From: RUG626 sp964553775
GTDB taxonomy: Bacteria > Bacillota > Clostridia > Oscillospirales > Oscillospiraceae
Direction of reading: 5' to 3'
DNA length: 34,534 nucleotides
Assembly (NCBI GenBank): GCA_964553775.1
Contig: CAZKLU010000013.1
Span: forward strand, 1-34,534
Shown: piece after piece, positions 16,849-26,527 of the stretch
How positions within the stretch are numbered: the stretch's first letter is position 1
Layout of the letters: every line of letters starts with the position of its first letter
Program-made: the position numbers and the translations under genes
Notes under the pieces: generated by a model
Database searches by the model: none
Told to the model about the DNA's origin: nothing
Seen by the model: only the letters and a program-made list of their open reading frames with translations

Positions 16849-17856
16849 TCAGACCTCATTTATAAGCGTAAAATACACGCCGTATAAATACGGTTCATCT
16901 TCTTTGGCAATAATCGGATATACAATCATTTTGCCATCGTCCTCGGAATACTCCGCAATCAAACGTCCGGTATTGAGAATGTACCTTGCGCTGCTCTCGG
17001 TTCCGTCTGTGAGCGTTACTTTCACTGTCATAATCGCGCCGTCAAGAACATCAACCTCTTTAGACAACCTATCAGCCATATCCGCGTCCTCGTCCGTTTC
17101 CGGCATCTCCTCCGGAGAAATCCACAATCCAATCATTGTGCCGCTCTCGTAGCTCATCGTAACATCGCTCCCAAGAAGCTCTTTTCGGTTTATAAAAAAT
17201 TCTTCCTCATCGTATGAGTGTACATCATCGGTCGCTCCGTACTTGACATAATCCTCGGACGAATAGTAATCTTTCAGATCCTCATGTGAAATTCCTCCAA
17301 TAGTTGTCTGTTTGTAAAATCCGCCACGGTCAATCGACAAACTAACCTCCGCAATGTTCTCCCCCGATATGCTGAAAAGCGACCCTGTATAGCAGCCAAA
17401 TTCGGGATTACTCGCTCCGCTGCCGACAGAAATTGCAAGCTTCCCATCTTCACTCTCACTCGACAGAACGCTGCCGTTCTCCGCACATGACAGAAGAGTG
17501 AAAGCGTGCGTTTCACTATCTGTCAAAACAGTTCCGGTGTCTCCCACCGTATCATCAAGCGGCAGCTCTTCACTCTGCGAAGCAACTACCCCATCTGGCT
17601 GCGCTATGTCGTCTGACTGCGCGACACTGTCGGGAGAATCCAAGGTCTGCGGTGTTAAAATGTTATTGTTAAGCGTCAAAGCGGCAGCCGCGAAAATGAG
17701 CAGTACAGCAAAGCAGGCGGCGACACGGAGCGGAATACCAACATTGTGACGTACTTTGACATGATTTTCAGACTCAGAAGCGGCTTTAAGCACACGCTTG
17801 TTCAACTTCTCCGGTACATGTATTTTCTCGCAAATATCAAGATAGGCTTCGTTCAT
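16849..17856 (-). CDS. Membrane anti-sigma-like protein
   Basis: The 335-aa protein is encoded directly after an ECF sigma gene. About 45 N-terminal residues (NEAYLDICEKIHVPEKLNKR and following) are charged and predicted cytoplasmic, followed by one transmembrane segment (about 43-65, including VAACFAVLLIFAAAALTL) and a 270-residue extracytoplasmic part rich in Asp, Glu and Ser. This is the layout of sigma-binding, membrane-spanning regulators such as DUF4179 proteins; the family assignment is tentative. The ATG at 17856 follows AGGAGGAATTGATT, and the first 20 nt overlap the sigma gene, implying coupling. The sensed signal is unknown. No zinc-binding HxxxCxxC motif is seen. Confidence 0.7.
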   Translation of the reverse strand: MNEAYLDICEKIHVPEKLNKRVLKAASESENHVKVRHNVGIPLRVAACFAVLLIFAAAALTLNNNILTPQTLDSPDSVAQSDDIAQPDGVVASQSEELPLDDTVGDTGTVLTDSETHAFTLLSCAENGSVLSSESEDGKLAISVGSGASNPEFGCYTGSLFSISGENIAEVSLSIDRGGFYKQTTIGGISHEDLKDYYSSEDYVKYGATDDVHSYDEEEFFINRKELLGSDVTMSYESGTMIGLWISPEEMPETDEDADMADRLSKEVDVLDGAIMTVKVTLTDGTESSARYILNTGRLIAEYSEDDGKMIVYPIIAKEDEPYLYGVYFTLINEV

Positions 17857-18337
17857 AATCAATTCCTCCTAAAATATTTCTCAGCTTCATTCTTGCACGG
17901 TTCAGTCTTGTGCGAACTGTGGCGGGCTGGCAGCCGACAATCTCCGCTATTTCTTCAGTTCTGTATCCCTCCGCGTAAAACAGATGTACAGTAACTCTCT
18001 GTTCCGTCGGAAGGCTTGCAACCGCATCCCAAAGCTCCCTTGCTTCATCGTCAGCCGTTCCCGCAAGACCCTCAATCTCATCGAGCGACAGCATAGGGCG
18101 GCGAAGTCGAAAACGTGATAGATCATGGCATCGGTTCAGCGCAACGCGGATAAGCCACGATTTTGTTTTTTCCTTGTCCCAGCTTGCGGCATCCGGTTGC
18201 TCCAAAAAGCGAAGGAAAGTATCCTGATACACATCCTCAGCGTCATATACGCACTGCGTCCGGCAAAGAGCGAGACGGTAAACTGTGTCACCGAAACTGG
18301 ACATGGCATTTTGAAGCAGCCGTTCGCGATTATCCAT
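17837..18337 (-). CDS. ECF-type RNA polymerase sigma factor
   Basis: The 166-aa protein has sigma region 2 (YDAEDVYQDTFLRFLE, then WLIRVALNRCHDLSR) and region 4 (LPTEQRVTVHLFYAEGYRTE and the helix-turn-helix VGCQPATVRTRLNRAR), with no region 1 or 3, as in ECF sigma factors. The ATG at 18337 lies 9 nt after AAAGGAG; an upstream in-frame ATG at 18346 abuts it. It overlaps the membrane partner gene by 20 nt. An ECF-like promoter 50-75 nt upstream suggests that it activates its own operon. Confidence 0.92.
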   Translation of the reverse strand: MDNRERLLQNAMSSFGDTVYRLALCRTQCVYDAEDVYQDTFLRFLEQPDAASWDKEKTKSWLIRVALNRCHDLSRFRLRRPMLSLDEIEGLAGTADDEARELWDAVASLPTEQRVTVHLFYAEGYRTEEIAEIVGCQPATVRTRLNRARMKLRNILGGIDYERSLS

Positions 18338-18365
18338 GGGTATCATCTCCTTTGTTATCTCATCT

Positions 18366-18379
18366 TGAAAGTACTTTCA
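18366..18379. promoter_or_regulatory. Perfect 14-bp palindrome, candidate operator
   Basis: TGAAAGTACTTTCA reads identically on both strands. It lies between the ECF-like promoter and the ribosome binding site of the sigma gene, at or just downstream of the expected transcription start. A dimeric repressor site is a reasonable guess. Confidence 0.4.
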
Positions 18380-18387
18380 TAAATAAC

Positions 18388-18412
18388 ACGTTCGGAGCTT
18401 CCCGATTGTTCC
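18388..18412 (-). promoter_or_regulatory. ECF-type autoregulatory promoter
   Basis: On the minus strand GGAACA (18412-18407) is followed after 16 nt by CGT (18390-18388). GGAAC plus about 16 nt plus CGT is the common form of ECF promoters, and the position fits autoregulation of the sigma gene. No sigma-A promoter of similar quality is nearby. Confidence 0.55.
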
Positions 18413-18451
18413 CGCTGCCACTCAATTTTTGTTTAGAAAGACTCTCATCCG

Positions 18452-18493
18452 GAAAAGCAAAAGCTCCGAATCAATTTGCGGATTCGGAGCTTT
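18452..18493 (-). terminator. Terminator of rpoBC (possibly bidirectional)
   Basis: AAAGCTCCGAATC (18460-18472) and GATTCGGAGCTTT (18481-18493) form a perfect 13-bp stem. Read on the minus strand the stem is followed by TGCTTTTCC, so it can end the rpoC message about 170 nt after its stop codon. Confidence 0.7.
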
Positions 18494-18660
18494 ATATTAT
18501 AAGTTATATCTGCAACCCTGTTGATTTATCGATGCGTACTTTGGAGATTAAGCAACCGGATTACAACCGCGCTCACATCGAAGCACACACGGCAAGTTGA
18601 ATGTTGAGAATTAGCAAATCCTCAATTTCACAGCCGCGCATAACAAAGCGCGTTTTTCGT

Positions 18661-21600
18661 TCAGATGGCGTTGCCTGACGAAAGGAACGAGGGAAAATCA
18701 ATATCGGGTTCCGGTGTCACATAGCCTGATTCGTTATCGGCATGAGGAACACGGATAATGTCTCCGGAACGAACCCTGCTGTTATCACGCGGATCCTCCT
18801 CATTGTATATTGAGCGGTACATTGAAAGTCCTGAACCTGCCGGTATGAGCTTTCCAATTATAACATTCTCCTTGAGTCCCAGAAGATGGTCAACCTTGCC
18901 CTTTGTCGCAGCTTCCGTAAGGACTTTAGTCGTTTCCTGGAACGATGCCGCAGACATCCAGCTCTCAGTTGCAAGCGATGCTTTTGTAATTCCCATTAGC
19001 AGCTGAGTATATTCGGGGTAGTTCACATTCTCACCGTCTGCCTTGCGTTTATCAAGCTTTTCAATCTCTTCACGCAACTCCGAAATGTCAACCACAGAGC
19101 CTGACAGCATATCAGTGTCACCGGCGTCTTCAATACGCACTTTCCTCATCATCTGGCGCACTATGACCTCAATGTGCTTGTCACTTATATCAACGCCCTG
19201 CTGGCGATACACACGCTGTACCTCGTTTATAAGGTACTTCTCTGTGTCCTCCTTGCCAAGTATTCGCATTATATCATGCGGATTCAACGCGCCGTTTGTG
19301 AGCATCGTTCCCACTGCTATCTCATCACCGTCTTTGACTCGTATTCCGGCGGAATACGGCACCGTGTAGGTTTTAATATCGCCCGATTCATGGTTCGTTA
19401 TCGTTATTGCGACAAGCGACCCCTTGTGCGTATCCTCAAGTGAAACATGACCGCCTATTTCCGCAAGTATCGCCATTTTCTTTGGCTTTCTTGCCTCAAA
19501 AAGCTCTTCAACACGCGGAAGACCTTGAGTAATCTCAACGCCGTGTTCGCCTCCGGCAACACCTCCGGTATGGAAGGTACGCATTGTTAGCTGTGTTCCC
19601 GGTTCGCCTATGGACTGCGCGGCTATTACGCCGACAGCTTCACCGGCATTCACTGTCTCGCCTGTAGCAAGGTTAAGCCCATAGCATTTTGCACAGACAC
19701 CGCTTTTTGCCTGACAGGTGAGCACACTCCGCACCTTTATGCGCTTTATATTGTGCGCTTCAAGAACCTCCGCGTCAGGGTGCGTCAGCATATGCTCGCG
19801 TGTGAAGAGCAACTCACCTGTACTCTCGTCCACTATATCATCGGACGGATAGCGACCGTGTATCGACTCGGAGAAACTCTGCGTAACCTGACCATTCTCT
19901 GTCTTTTCAGCTGCCCATATACCATTGTGCGTGTGGCAGTCGTATGCCCTTATGATAACATCCTGCGATACGTCAACCATTCGCCTCGTGAGATAGCCTG
20001 AGTCCGCTGTACGAAGAGCTGTATCGGCAAGTCCCTTTCTCGCGCCACGGCTCGAAATGAAGTATTCCAGTACCGTAAGACCCTCACGATAGTTTGCTTT
20101 TATTGGTATTTCGATTGTGCGTCCGGCGGTATTAGCGATAAGTCCGCGCATTCCCGCAAGCTGTCTTATCTGAGCCATTGAACCTCTCGCGCCGGAGTCA
20201 GCCATCATATATATTGGGTTAAACTCATCAAGGGAGTTCTGAAGTGCGTCAGTAACTTTTTTGGTTGTCTCTTCCCACTCGGAGACAACAAGGCGGTATC
20301 TCTCATCGTTCGTTATAAAGCCCTGACGGAACATATTCTCAATTTCAACGACTTTCTTTTCTGTCTCACTTATGAGCTTTGGCTTTTCGGGTGGTACAGT
20401 CATATCAGCTACGGAGATCGTCATGCCGCTTATCGTTGAGTATTTGTAACCCTGTGACTTCACATTGTCAAGCACCTCTACGGAGATTTCAAAACCGTGC
20501 TTTTCAATACAGGCATCTATTATCTTGCCAAGTTCTTTTTTGCCAACTTTGAACTCAATTTCCAGATCGAGGGAGTGCTCAGGGTCGGAACGGTCAACAA
20601 AGCCAAGATCCTGTGGTATCGGGTCATTGAATATAATGCGCCCTACTGTAGTATTGATAAGCTTTGTACAATGTACCCCGTTCACCTCTCCGCTGACACG
20701 GACTTTAATTGGAGAGTGTATGCCAACAACACCGTTTTGATATGCCATAATAGCTTCGTCCTTGGAGATGAACGCTTTGCCTGTGCCTTTTTCCTCACGC
20801 AGGAACGTCAGGTAGTACGAGCCTAAAACCATATCCTGTGTTGGAACCGTGACCGGTCTGCCGTCACGCGGGTGAAGAAGGTTATGCGCGGAGAGCATAA
20901 GAATACGAGCTTCTGTCTGCGCCTCGGAGGAGAGCGGTACATGAATCGCCATCTGGTCGCCATCAAAGTCCGCGTTATACGCTGTACACACAAGAGGGTG
21001 CAGTCTCAAAGCTCTTCCCTCAACGAGTATCGGCTCAAACGCCTGAATACCGAGACGGTGAAGCGTCGGTGCGCGGTTCAGAAGCACCGGGTGGTCTTTT
21101 ATGACGATCTCAAGAGCATCCCAAACAGCAGTCTCGCCCTTGTCAACCATCTTCTTTGCTGATTTTATATTGTTCGCTGTCCCGTTCTCCACGAGTTTCT
21201 TCATTACAAATGGACGGAACAGTTCAATCGCCATTTCCTTTGGCACACCGCACTGGTAGAGCTTAAGATCCGGTCCCACGACTATAACAGAGCGTCCGGA
21301 GTAGTCAACGCGCTTGCCGAGAAGGTTCTGACGGAAACGACCCTGCTTGCCTTTGAGCATATCGGAAAGCGATTTAAGAGCGCGTGAGTTCGCTCCTGTA
21401 ACGGGTCTTCCGCGTCTGCCGTTATCCATGAGCGCGTCTACAGCTTCCTGTAGCATACGTTTCTCGTTGCGAACTATTATGTCCGGTGCGTTAAGCTCTA
21501 TAAGCCTCTTCAATCGGTTGTTGCGGTTTATAACACGACGGTAAAGATCATTCAAATCCGATGTCGCGAATCTTCCGCCGTCAAGCTGAACCATAGGTCG

Positions 21601-22311
21601 GATTTCCGGCGGCACGACCGGAAGAACATCTATAATCATCCATTCCGGCTTATTGCCGCTTTTAAGGAATGACTCTACTACTTCAAGACGTTTAACAATT
21701 TTTGCTTTCTTCTGTCCGGTAGCTGTTTTAAGCTCCTCGCGAAGACTTTTTGATAGTTCAGCGCAGTCTATCTGCTGCAAAAGCTCCTTGATAGCCTCTG
21801 CGCCCATACCGGCGCGGAAATCGTCCTCGTATTTCTCACGCATATCGCGGTACTCTTTCTCAGTGAGTATCTGGTATTTTATAAGCGGTGTATCTCCGGG
21901 GTCGGTGACGATATACGCCGCGAAGTACAGTACCTTTTCAAGAATACGCGGCGTGAGGTCGAGCATAAGTCCCATGCGTGACGGAATACCCTTGAAGTAC
22001 CAAATATGTGATACAGGAGCCGCAAGCTCTATATGACCCATTCTCTCACGACGCACCTTGCTCCTTGTTACCTCAACACCGCAGCGGTCGCATATTTTGC
22101 CCTTGTATCGAATTTTTTTGTACTTACCGCAGTGGCACTCCCAGTCCTTTGTCGGACCAAATATCCGTTCACAGAAGAGACCATCACGCTCCGGCTTTAA
22201 TGTACGGTAATTTATAGTCTCAGGTTTCTTGACCTCGCCGTATGACCACCCGCGTATTGTTTCCGGAGAAGCTATCCCGATTTTAATCGCATCAAACGTC
22301 GCGTAGCTCAT
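18661..22311 (-). CDS. rpoC: RNA polymerase subunit beta-prime
   Basis: The 1216-aa subunit forms one pincer of the polymerase and holds the catalytic Mg. The N-terminal zinc finger is formed by Cys59, Cys61, Cys74 and Cys77. The active-site motif NADFDGDQ is at 446-453 (Asp448, Asp450, Asp452). The second zinc site includes CQAKSGVCAKC. The trigger loop/bridge helix region (GARKGLADTALRTADSGYLT) is intact. Length is normal for Firmicutes. Its ATG shares one base with the rpoB stop (TAATG), so it is translationally coupled. Confidence 0.97.
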   Translation of the reverse strand: MSYATFDAIKIGIASPETIRGWSYGEVKKPETINYRTLKPERDGLFCERIFGPTKDWECHCGKYKKIRYKGKICDRCGVEVTRSKVRRERMGHIELAAPVSHIWYFKGIPSRMGLMLDLTPRILEKVLYFAAYIVTDPGDTPLIKYQILTEKEYRDMREKYEDDFRAGMGAEAIKELLQQIDCAELSKSLREELKTATGQKKAKIVKRLEVVESFLKSGNKPEWMIIDVLPVVPPEIRPMVQLDGGRFATSDLNDLYRRVINRNNRLKRLIELNAPDIIVRNEKRMLQEAVDALMDNGRRGRPVTGANSRALKSLSDMLKGKQGRFRQNLLGKRVDYSGRSVIVVGPDLKLYQCGVPKEMAIELFRPFVMKKLVENGTANNIKSAKKMVDKGETAVWDALEIVIKDHPVLLNRAPTLHRLGIQAFEPILVEGRALRLHPLVCTAYNADFDGDQMAIHVPLSSEAQTEARILMLSAHNLLHPRDGRPVTVPTQDMVLGSYYLTFLREEKGTGKAFISKDEAIMAYQNGVVGIHSPIKVRVSGEVNGVHCTKLINTTVGRIIFNDPIPQDLGFVDRSDPEHSLDLEIEFKVGKKELGKIIDACIEKHGFEISVEVLDNVKSQGYKYSTISGMTISVADMTVPPEKPKLISETEKKVVEIENMFRQGFITNDERYRLVVSEWEETTKKVTDALQNSLDEFNPIYMMADSGARGSMAQIRQLAGMRGLIANTAGRTIEIPIKANYREGLTVLEYFISSRGARKGLADTALRTADSGYLTRRMVDVSQDVIIRAYDCHTHNGIWAAEKTENGQVTQSFSESIHGRYPSDDIVDESTGELLFTREHMLTHPDAEVLEAHNIKRIKVRSVLTCQAKSGVCAKCYGLNLATGETVNAGEAVGVIAAQSIGEPGTQLTMRTFHTGGVAGGEHGVEITQGLPRVEELFEARKPKKMAILAEIGGHVSLEDTHKGSLVAITITNHESGDIKTYTVPYSAGIRVKDGDEIAVGTMLTNGALNPHDIMRILGKEDTEKYLINEVQRVYRQQGVDISDKHIEVIVRQMMRKVRIEDAGDTDMLSGSVVDISELREEIEKLDKRKADGENVNYPEYTQLLMGITKASLATESWMSAASFQETTKVLTEAATKGKVDHLLGLKENVIIGKLIPAGSGLSMYRSIYNEEDPRDNSRVRSGDIIRVPHADNESGYVTPEPDIDFPSFLSSGNAI

Positions 22312-25300
22312 TATTCGTCCTCCTCTTTATCGTAAGCTGTCGCGATAGGCTTTTGCGTATTTACTTTCATTTCGTCATCATCATCGCCGCCTACAGCACT
22401 CTCAATAAGACTCATAACATCGAACGGATCTTCTTCATCCTCGGCATCATCGTCATCGTAATCATCCAGATCATCAACATAATCGCCGATATCTGAATCA
22501 ATGTCGGGCTGACCGATAGAAAAGCCCGCGTCCTCAATTTCCTTATCGTCCGATGCGTAACGCTCATTATCGACATCACGGAATCCGTGTGCATAATCGT
22601 CATCATCATCGTCTTTAAGCTCTATCTCCTCGCCATGTTCATCGAGTACTTTGATATCGAGACACAGTGCCTGTAATTCCTTGACAAGCACTTTGAACGA
22701 CTCCGGCACACCGGGCTGCGGGATACTGTGACCCTTAACGATTGCTTCATACGTTTTGACACGCCCTGTCACATCATCCGACTTCACCGTCAGTATCTCC
22801 TGAAGCGAATATGCGGCACCGTATGCCTCAAGTGCCCAGACTTCCATTTCTCCGAACCTCTGACCGCCAAACTGAGCTTTGCCGCCAAGAGGCTGCTGAG
22901 TGACAAGACTGTAAGGACCGGTTGAACGTGCGTGAATCTTATCGTCAACCAAATGATGGAGTTTAAGGAAGTAGACATATCCGACTGTTACGGGGTTGTC
23001 GAACGGCTCACCTGTACGCCCATCGTAAAGCACACTCTTGCCATCGGTGCGAAGTCCCGCCTCACCAAGAAGCTCTCGTATTTCGCTCTCATGCGCTCCG
23101 TCAAATATCGGGGTTGCGACCTTCCAGCCGAGAGCCTGCGCCGCGTAGCCGAGATGGACTTCCAATACCTGTCCGATATTCATACGAGATGGTACACCGA
23201 GCGGGTTCAGCACTATATCAAGGGGAGTGCCATCAGGCAGATATGGCATATCCTCCTTAGGCAGTATTCTTGACACGACACCCTTGTTGCCGTGGCGACC
23301 CGCCATTTTGTCACCGACAGAGATTTTTCTCTTCTGCGCGAGGTATATACGCACTACCATATTTACAGACGGGTTCAACTCGTCCCCGTTCTCTCTTGTA
23401 AACACCTTGACATCAACTACTATACCGCTCTCACCGTGCGGAACCTTCAGCGATGTGTCACGGACTTCACGCGCCTTTTCACCGAATATTGCTCTCAAAA
23501 GACGCTCTTCCGCCGTAAGATCAGTCTCACCCTTCGGAGTTACCTTGCCAACTAATATATCTCCCGCGTGTACCTCCGCGCCTATACATATTATACCACG
23601 CTCATCAAGATATTTAAGCGAATCCTCGCCGACACCGGGAATATCACGGGTTATCTCTTCGGGACCCAACTTTGTATCACGAGCTTCTATCTCATGCTCT
23701 TCAATGTGAATAGATGTAAATACATCCTCCATTGCAAGACGCTCGTTCAGAAGTATCGCGTCCTCATAATTATAGCCCTCCCATGTCATGAATCCGACAA
23801 GAATATTTTTACCGAGAGCTATTTCTCCGTTTGAGGTGGACGGTCCATCGGCGAGTACCGACTCGTAGTGTACTCTTTCGCCCGCGTTCACGATAGGACG
23901 CTGGTTTATGCAGGTACTCTGGTTGGAACGTGCGAATTTTGTCAGCTTATACTTTTTAATCTCGCCCGTGTCGTATTTTACAGTGACTTGGTTCGCGTCA
24001 ACGCTCTGGACAGTGCCATCGCCCTCGGCGCAGATAACAACCTTCGAGTCTACCGCGCATTTGTGTTCAATTCCAGTCGCTACTATTGGTGCCTCGGTCA
24101 TAAGAAGAGGTACCGCCTGACGCTGCATATTCGCTCCCATGAGAGCGCGGTTCGCGTCATCATTTGACAGGAACGGTATCATGGCAGACGCTATTGACAC
24201 CATCATTCTTGGCGAGATGTCAACATAGTCAACTCTGCTCTTTTCAACTTCTATAATTTCGTCACGGTGACGGCAGATTATACGGTTGTTTATAAATCTA
24301 TTGTCCTTATCTCTCGGCTCTGTTGCCTGAGCTATCATGAACTGATCTTCCATGTCAGCGGTGAGATAGTCAACCTGATCGGTAACGCAGCCGGTTACTT
24401 TGTCAACTTTCTGGTAAGGAGCTATCAGAAATCCATACTCATTTACTTTGGCGTAGGACGCGAGGTATGAGATAAGACCTATATTCGGACCTTCCGGCGT
24501 TTCCACAGGACACATACGCCCGTAGTGGCTGTAGTGAACGTCACGGACATCAAACGAGGCACGTTCTCTTGATAGACCGCCGGGACCTAATGCCGAGAGT
24601 CGTCTTTTGTGCGTAAGCTCCGCAAGCGGATTTGTCTGATCCATGAACTGAGAAAGCGGAGAAGAACCGAAAAATTCCTTTATTGCTGCCGTGACAGGGC
24701 GAATATTGATAAGCGACTGCGGGGTTACTATATCGCTTGCCTGAATTGTCATGCGCTCTCTTATTACGCGCTCCATCCTTGAAAAGCCTATACGGAACTG
24801 GTTTTGAAGAAGTTCGCCCACGCTGCGCAGCCGTCTGTTGCCGAGATGGTCAATGTCATCCACGTTGCCGCAGCCGTGGCTAAGACTGCACATATAGTTT
24901 ACGGAAGCGTATATATCATCTGGAATAATGTGCTTTGGAACAAGGTACTGCATATTGTCGGAGATGGCGTTTTTAAGCTCCTCTCCCTCGTATGTCTCCA
25001 AAAGTCCCTTGAGAACTATCCAACGGACGCGCTCCTTCAGACCGAACTCTTCAAGCGGGTCAAAGTCAACGAATCTGTCAAGCCAGACCATGCCGTTCGA
25101 GAATATTTTGACCTCCGCGCCGCTGTCACCCTCAACGTAGGCTTCGATTATTCCTATTCTGTCAAGCTCCTCTGCGCGTTCTCTCGATATTTTATCTCCG
25201 GCTTCCGCGACTATTTCACCGGTGAGAGGATCCGCAAGAGGACGGGTGAGCTTTTTTCCGATGATACGTGGCCATACAGCAAGTTTCTTGTTATATTTAT

Positions 25301-26168
25301 AACGTCCCGCTGTAGAAATATCATAACGGCGCGGGTCAAAGAATAACCCGTAAAGCAGAGCTTCGGCGGAGTCGATAGTCGGGGGGTCGCCGGGACGCAG
25401 CTTGCGATAGATTTCAAGGAGTGATTCCTCGCGTGACTTGCAGAAATCTTTCTCTATAGTGGATGTTATAAACTCTTCCGCGCCAAAAACTTCAAGGAGT
25501 GCCTCGTTTGTAATCGCACCCATCTCGCCGCCGGACATTGAGAGCCATGTATATGGTTCCTCTGTCCTGTTTCCGATTGCGCGGAGAAGGCAGGTGATAG
25601 GGAGCTTTCTGTTTTTGTCGATACGAACATTAAACATATTGCCGGAGTCTGTTTCGTATTCAAGCCACGCACCGCGATATGGGATAACTGTAGTCGCAAA
25701 TACATTCAACCCCGTCTTATCGAGAGTTTTTTCATAATAAACGCCGGGGGAACGAATTATCTGTGAGACTATAACACGCTCTGCGCCGTTTATAACAAAG
25801 GTGCCGCCGTCTGTCATGAGCGGGAAATCGCCCATGAATATCTCCTGTTCCTTAATGACCTCAGTTTCACGGTTACGCAGGCAAACGCTGACCTTCATCG
25901 GCGCGGCATAGGTGGCATCCCTCGCTTTGCACTCCTCAATTGAGTACTTTGGTTCCTCGTCCATCCTGTAATCAAGAAACGTAAGCTCCAAATTGCCTGT
26001 ATAGTCCGTTATAGCCGCGACATCCCGAAAAACATCGCGCAGTCCTTCGTCAAGAAACCACTGGTATGATTTCTTCTGAATCTCCAGCAGATTCGGCATA
26101 TCCTGAATCTCCTGTACCTTGGCAAAACTGTGCCTTAAAGTCCTGCCGTACCAAATTTCCTTCGGCAC
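22311..26168 (-). CDS. rpoB: RNA polymerase subunit beta
   Basis: The 1285-aa catalytic subunit contains the conserved beta blocks, including the rifamycin pocket SPLSQFMDQTNPLAELTHKR with wild-type residues at the usual resistance positions, and GDKMAGRHGNKGVVSR. The C-terminus carries an unusual extension (22314-22613) of 100 residues, 43 of them Asp or Glu, beyond the usual end. Two GTG starts are possible: 26177 abuts AAGGAG, while 26168 lies 8 nt after it, so I prefer 26168. The rplJ-rplL genes that usually precede rpoB are absent; a promoter lies about 290 nt upstream. Confidence 0.96.
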   Translation of the reverse strand: MPKEIWYGRTLRHSFAKVQEIQDMPNLLEIQKKSYQWFLDEGLRDVFRDVAAITDYTGNLELTFLDYRMDEEPKYSIEECKARDATYAAPMKVSVCLRNRETEVIKEQEIFMGDFPLMTDGGTFVINGAERVIVSQIIRSPGVYYEKTLDKTGLNVFATTVIPYRGAWLEYETDSGNMFNVRIDKNRKLPITCLLRAIGNRTEEPYTWLSMSGGEMGAITNEALLEVFGAEEFITSTIEKDFCKSREESLLEIYRKLRPGDPPTIDSAEALLYGLFFDPRRYDISTAGRYKYNKKLAVWPRIIGKKLTRPLADPLTGEIVAEAGDKISRERAEELDRIGIIEAYVEGDSGAEVKIFSNGMVWLDRFVDFDPLEEFGLKERVRWIVLKGLLETYEGEELKNAISDNMQYLVPKHIIPDDIYASVNYMCSLSHGCGNVDDIDHLGNRRLRSVGELLQNQFRIGFSRMERVIRERMTIQASDIVTPQSLINIRPVTAAIKEFFGSSPLSQFMDQTNPLAELTHKRRLSALGPGGLSRERASFDVRDVHYSHYGRMCPVETPEGPNIGLISYLASYAKVNEYGFLIAPYQKVDKVTGCVTDQVDYLTADMEDQFMIAQATEPRDKDNRFINNRIICRHRDEIIEVEKSRVDYVDISPRMMVSIASAMIPFLSNDDANRALMGANMQRQAVPLLMTEAPIVATGIEHKCAVDSKVVICAEGDGTVQSVDANQVTVKYDTGEIKKYKLTKFARSNQSTCINQRPIVNAGERVHYESVLADGPSTSNGEIALGKNILVGFMTWEGYNYEDAILLNERLAMEDVFTSIHIEEHEIEARDTKLGPEEITRDIPGVGEDSLKYLDERGIICIGAEVHAGDILVGKVTPKGETDLTAEERLLRAIFGEKAREVRDTSLKVPHGESGIVVDVKVFTRENGDELNPSVNMVVRIYLAQKRKISVGDKMAGRHGNKGVVSRILPKEDMPYLPDGTPLDIVLNPLGVPSRMNIGQVLEVHLGYAAQALGWKVATPIFDGAHESEIRELLGEAGLRTDGKSVLYDGRTGEPFDNPVTVGYVYFLKLHHLVDDKIHARSTGPYSLVTQQPLGGKAQFGGQRFGEMEVWALEAYGAAYSLQEILTVKSDDVTGRVKTYEAIVKGHSIPQPGVPESFKVLVKELQALCLDIKVLDEHGEEIELKDDDDDDYAHGFRDVDNERYASDDKEIEDAGFSIGQPDIDSDIGDYVDDLDDYDDDDAEDEEDPFDVMSLIESAVGGDDDDEMKVNTQKPIATAYDKEEDE

Positions 26169-26457
26169 TAACTTCACTCCTTCTTGTTCTTTGTGTCCGC
26201 CATGATACGCACGGCGGCGTTGTAATTATTCTTATGAAACCTGTTGATTTTTTTCGAGGATGTGATATACTAAACTAAACCTGTGAGAACCTACATATTT
26301 GTTAATCTGTATCCGGCGGGTTTCAATAATAGCGGTGCATATATTTGAACGCGGGATTTACAGACAAAAGATTTAAGTTCGAGGTATAGTTCGGTTCTCC
26401 CGTAAGCGAGGGAGAGAATAAGTGTAGCAGCTCAAGATAGAGCACAATAATCATTTT

Positions 26458-26486
26458 ATTTTAACAGATGTGTATACTTATGTCAA
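26458..26486 (-). promoter_or_regulatory. Promoter of rpoBC
   Basis: On the minus strand a consensus TTGACA (26486-26481), 17-nt spacer and TAAAAT (26463-26458). The resulting leader is about 280 nt and includes a TCTCCC/GGGAGA hairpin (about 26396-26414) and a CCGCC/GGCGG hairpin shortly before the ribosome binding site. Confidence 0.75.
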
Positions 26487-26493
26487 GTTGATT

Positions 26494-26527
26494 TTTGCCG
26501 ATTTTTGGTCGGCAAATTTTTGTTTTT
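26494..26527 (+). terminator. Plus-strand terminator behind the rpoB promoter
   Basis: TTTGCCGA (26494-26501) pairs with TCGGCAAA (26509-26516), followed by TTTTTGTTTTT. It has the form of a good intrinsic terminator, but only for plus-strand transcription, although no plus-strand gene lies upstream for about 10 kb. Confidence 0.65.

Larger units (their letters stand above)
18338..18660. other. rpoC / sigma operon spacer
   Basis: This stretch holds the ECF promoter and palindrome, the rpoBC terminator at 18460-18493, and a CGCGC/GCGCG hairpin followed by TTTTT on the plus strand (18635-18657). No gene is supported. Confidence 0.6.

Noticed and set aside
24560..24720. Rifamycin resistance substitution in RpoB
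   Set aside because: The pocket sequence SPLSQFMDQTNPLAELTHKR and the following SALGPGG carry the usual sensitive residues.
22620..26100. Many long plus-strand ORFs antisense to rpoB and rpoC
   Set aside because: They are frame shadows of strongly biased coding sequence, lack ribosome binding sites and show no recognisable domains.
26221..26457. L10-type ribosomal protein leader before rpoB
   Set aside because: Some hairpins are present, but the conserved L10-leader features are not recognisable and rplJ does not follow.
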